Assembly: GCA_903893485.1 (NCBI GenBank)
Contig: CAITMK010000012.1
Span: forward strand, 1 to 64,000
Origin: Candidatus Magasanikiibacteriota bacterium
GTDB lineage: Bacteria > Patescibacteria > ABY1 > Magasanikbacterales > 2-02-FULL-50-9b
Reading direction: 5' to 3'
Length of the DNA stretch: 64,000 nucleotides
Each line of letters starts with the position of its first letter. Position 1 is the stretch's first letter. This document shows positions 61,692-64,000 of this stretch, piece after piece. A program made the translations under genes and the position numbers. A model generated the notes under the pieces. It searched no databases. It saw nothing but the letters and a program-made list of their open reading frames with translations, and was not told where the DNA came from.

Positions 61692-62432
61692 ATGCAAGAA
61701 ACTGTTTTAGTACAAATTCCCGGGCAGCCATGGTGGAAACGCTGGTGGGGAATTCTTATCATTTTGATTTTAGGCACCGGCACGATCTTTACTTTGTGGT
61801 TCGGGGCACTTGTTTATTCAAACGTAAAGATGATTCGCTCCGGCGCACTCAAACCGCTGAGTAGTTATAATTCAGATTTTACCGGCAGCGGCGCGGCAGC
61901 TGGTACGGCAAGCAAAGGCGCACAATTAATTCGCCCAGAAAATGCAACCATGGGCAAGGGCGATCATACCATTGTTGAATTTGGTGATTTTGAATGTCCA
62001 TTTACTGCCAAAGAATTTCCAGTTATCCGTCCGCTCATGGAAAAGGTGTTGGGAGTGAAATTTGTATTTCGAAATTTTCCGCTCACCACGATTCATACAC
62101 ACGCATATAATGTAGCGCTTGCAGGCACCTGTGCCAAAGCGCAAGGGAAATTTTGGGAATATCATGATCAGGTTTTTTTGAATCAAACTGATTTGACTGA
62201 TACGGCGCTCGCACATTATGCGCAAACCGCGGGTTTGGATACTGATAAATTTGCAACGTGTTTTAGTGACAAAACTTATAAAGACGAAGTTGCACGTGAC
62301 GCGCAAGATGGCTATGCGCTTGGGGTTCGTGGCACGCCAACATTTTTCATTGATGGTTTCAAAGTTGAAGGCGCAATTCCAACCGATGCGTGGACCGTAA
62401 TTTTGGGCAAACTTGGAATCTCGGTTAATTAA
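61692..62432 (+). CDS. Membrane-anchored DsbA-like thioredoxin-fold protein
   Basis: 246 aa. One N-terminal membrane segment (about 18-43), then a thioredoxin_4/DsbA-type domain: EFGDFECPFTAKEFP with Cys102, a helical insert, and the cis-Pro loop RGTPTFFIDG. The second active-site cysteine is replaced by Thr (CPFT), so classical disulfide formation through a Cys-x2-Cys pair is not possible at this site. TATACT (61665-61670) lies 22 nt before the ATG. A Cys-rich exported protein follows 1 nt after the stop, a plausible client. Confidence 0.85.
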   Translation: MQETVLVQIPGQPWWKRWWGILIILILGTGTIFTLWFGALVYSNVKMIRSGALKPLSSYNSDFTGSGAAAGTASKGAQLIRPENATMGKGDHTIVEFGDFECPFTAKEFPVIRPLMEKVLGVKFVFRNFPLTTIHTHAYNVALAGTCAKAQGKFWEYHDQVFLNQTDLTDTALAHYAQTAGLDTDKFATCFSDKTYKDEVARDAQDGYALGVRGTPTFFIDGFKVEGAIPTDAWTVILGKLGISVN

Positions 62433-62433
62433 T

Positions 62434-64000
62434 ATGAAACAGCTGCTGCAAAAACTTGGGATCATGGTAAGTTTTGCAGCGGCAGTTTTTTTTCCGGTTG
62501 CACGGCCGGTGTTTGCTGCAACATCTAATTGTTGTTTATATCAACCAAATACTGCGGCACCACAATGGTTAAATGATTTGGGTGCAAGTGCAAATGTGGT
62601 GACGAAACTTCCAGCATCAGGAAAGTGTGACGCACCATCCGAGGTCGTATCAATTTCAGCGTTGAAAGAATTTTATACGGGGGACGTTTTAACCAATGAC
62701 GCGGCAACTTGCTCAAGTGCCAGCGGTAACGAAGTCAAATTGTCTCAGGCAAGTAATGCGCCAATCCAATGTTGCATGCTGCAGAGTAGTGATTCAAAAA
62801 CAGTGGCATGCGTTCCAAAAAAAGCAGGGGATGGTGCGACAAGTTGTCTTACTGCCACGGTTTCGCAAATTAAATCTGGCATGTCAATTGTTCAGACCAC
62901 AAATACTTGTGACTCTCAAGTGCCATGTCAAAATTTAACACTTGCGCAAACGGCGCAAACCTTGAATAGTGGTGCACAAAATCCTGCGCCTGCTGCGGGT
63001 GCTGCAGCAGATGGGGCAAATGCGCCAACACCTCCCTGGACCAAAACGGATTGTTTGTTAGAAAAAGATGCGGGCGGCGCAACACATAACATGTGGTTGC
63101 CACCAGCAAATGATGCAACTGCGACAACAGGAAATTATTGTTACGTAAAACCAATCCCGGTTAATTTGGAAATTCCATTTGGCGGGCAGATTTCAACAGC
63201 AACGGGGCTTCCACAATATATTAACGCGGCATACAAATATGCAATCGGTATTGCGGTCATGGCAGCGGTGCTCATGTTTATGTACGGGGGGTTTTTGTGG
63301 ATGTTTTCTGGTGTTTCAAGTCAGATAAGTCAGGCTAAGACGGTGATGCTAACTTCTATTACTGGATTAACATTGGTTTTTGGTGCATATATTATTTTAA
63401 ATACCATTGATCCGTCGCTCATTAATTTGCAAGCGCCGCCGATTCATGCAATTAGGCCAGATGTTTTAGTGACCGCAGATAAATTAGCGACCTGTGATCC
63501 AAGTGCAGAAAATAGCTGCGGGCCTTCTAAGTATTGCGAGCCAACCATGACGGGTGTGGAAAATGCTTGTAACCGACAGATGATGGCTTTTGGTGGCGCG
63601 GTGTTCGGAAGTGCGGCGATTGCTGCTGCAGCTCCATTTGCGCTCGCTGCAGGCGCAACAGCACTTGCAAATGCTGGTGAAAAAATAGCTGCAGATGGGA
63701 TGGGTTTGATAATAAAAAATGCCGCCAAAAGCGCCGCGGTTAATTATTTTAAGGGGCAAGCCGTTGAAACAGTGGGAAGTAAAATTACCGATGCCATTGG
63801 GCCGGCTGTTTTTGTAACACTTGGGTTGGCGTACGTAAATTATGAAATGGCACCAAAAGATGTGGAAGGATATTGCGTTGATTTAAATCACGATAAAATC
63901 GTGGGACAAATTTGCGCGGGCGATGCTGATTGTCAATCAAATAAATGTCTGCAAACCTCAAAAAGTTCATGCTCAACCGTAAAAAGAGGTATTTGTGTGA
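62434..64000 (+). CDS. Large Cys-rich secretion/pilin-like membrane protein, 5' part
   Basis: Frame from ATG 62434 to the right edge without a stop (522 codons visible). Signal peptide (about 1-29), a Cys-rich extracellular region with several CC pairs (about residues 32-240), then two membrane helices (about 268-320) containing MYGGFLWMFSG and VFGAYIILNTIDPSLINL. This pair resembles the TrbC/VirB2-like helical hairpin common in Patescibacteria. A further hydrophobic segment and a second Cys-rich part (CAGDADCQSNKCLQ) follow. Coupled to the DsbA-like gene. Full domain order cannot be seen. Confidence 0.7.
   Translation, partial: MKQLLQKLGIMVSFAAAVFFPVARPVFAATSNCCLYQPNTAAPQWLNDLGASANVVTKLPASGKCDAPSEVVSISALKEFYTGDVLTNDAATCSSASGNEVKLSQASNAPIQCCMLQSSDSKTVACVPKKAGDGATSCLTATVSQIKSGMSIVQTTNTCDSQVPCQNLTLAQTAQTLNSGAQNPAPAAGAAADGANAPTPPWTKTDCLLEKDAGGATHNMWLPPANDATATTGNYCYVKPIPVNLEIPFGGQISTATGLPQYINAAYKYAIGIAVMAAVLMFMYGGFLWMFSGVSSQISQAKTVMLTSITGLTLVFGAYIILNTIDPSLINLQAPPIHAIRPDVLVTADKLATCDPSAENSCGPSKYCEPTMTGVENACNRQMMAFGGAVFGSAAIAAAAPFALAAGATALANAGEKIAADGMGLIIKNAAKSAAVNYFKGQAVETVGSKITDAIGPAVFVTLGLAYVNYEMAPKDVEGYCVDLNHDKIVGQICAGDADCQSNKCLQTSKSSCSTVKRGICV

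Overview
The window looks like a chromosomal stretch from a member of the Candidate Phyla Radiation (Patescibacteria), probably on the Parcubacteria side. This is an inference from gene content: compact gene order, a DUF4012 surface protein, a membrane-anchored oligopeptide-binding protein with no permease beside it, a TM0106-type nuclease, split transketolase, and a large Cys-rich pilin/T4SS-like membrane protein at the right edge. TGA closes many genes (ftsK, rpiB, the SDR gene), so the standard bacterial code applies.

Layout. 0-2.5 kb: rpsF-ssb-rpsR and a TrmB-type regulator. 2.5-4.2 kb: a candidate ncRNA, then a long leader and two unknown genes. 4.2-7.1 kb: an exported unknown, the epmA-efp pair for EF-P and its lysylation, and a small membrane gene. 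7.1-11.5 kb, minus strand: candidate ncRNA, recA, a membrane-anchored Ig-like protein, ftsK. 11.5-13.1 kb: a GC-rich unknown gene with a structured leader. 13.2-20.8 kb: rpoB-rpoC. 20.8-32 kb: exported unknown, yebC, ruvC, a flavoprotein, two Rossmann proteins, murI, lexA, a RecD-like helicase and a RecB/RNase-H-like nuclease. 33-40 kb: a PfkB kinase, class II aldolase, a candidate ncRNA of about 470 nt, and a non-oxidative pentose-phosphate operon (rpiB, rpe, trxB, two transketolase halves). 40-43.8 kb: pepA, two coiled-coil genes, ruvA, a FemAB-like gene and tRNA-Arg. 43.8-52.1 kb, minus strand: cell-surface polysaccharide operon and surface proteins. 52.2-57 kb: ferredoxin, RNase P RNA, trpS and three GC-rich unknown genes. 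57-64 kb: RNase J, tRNA-Leu, two related palindromic elements, a solute-binding protein, secG, a DsbA-like protein and the start of a large membrane protein.

The strongest window-wide pattern is that genes fall into two expression classes. Most recognisable genes that begin a transcript have a -10 hexamer (TATACT, TATAAT, TACAAT) ending 8-13 nt before the ATG, so the mRNA should start at or within a few nt of the start codon (leaderless), with no Shine-Dalgarno. A second, dispersed class of GC-richer genes without recognisable function (starts at 3298, 3512, 6837, 12795-, 23557-, 25660, 39801, 53539-, 55291, 56147) has full TTGAC/N16-18/-10 promoters set well upstream, a strong GGAG(G) Shine-Dalgarno, and long GC-rich terminators, mostly as single-gene units. 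Three candidate ncRNAs use the same promoter type. Other points: three exact DnaA boxes, all between divergent promoters (one beside lexA, one beside rpoBC), and two copies of a cloverleaf-like palindromic element, one filling the leader of RNase J and one just after tRNA-Leu.
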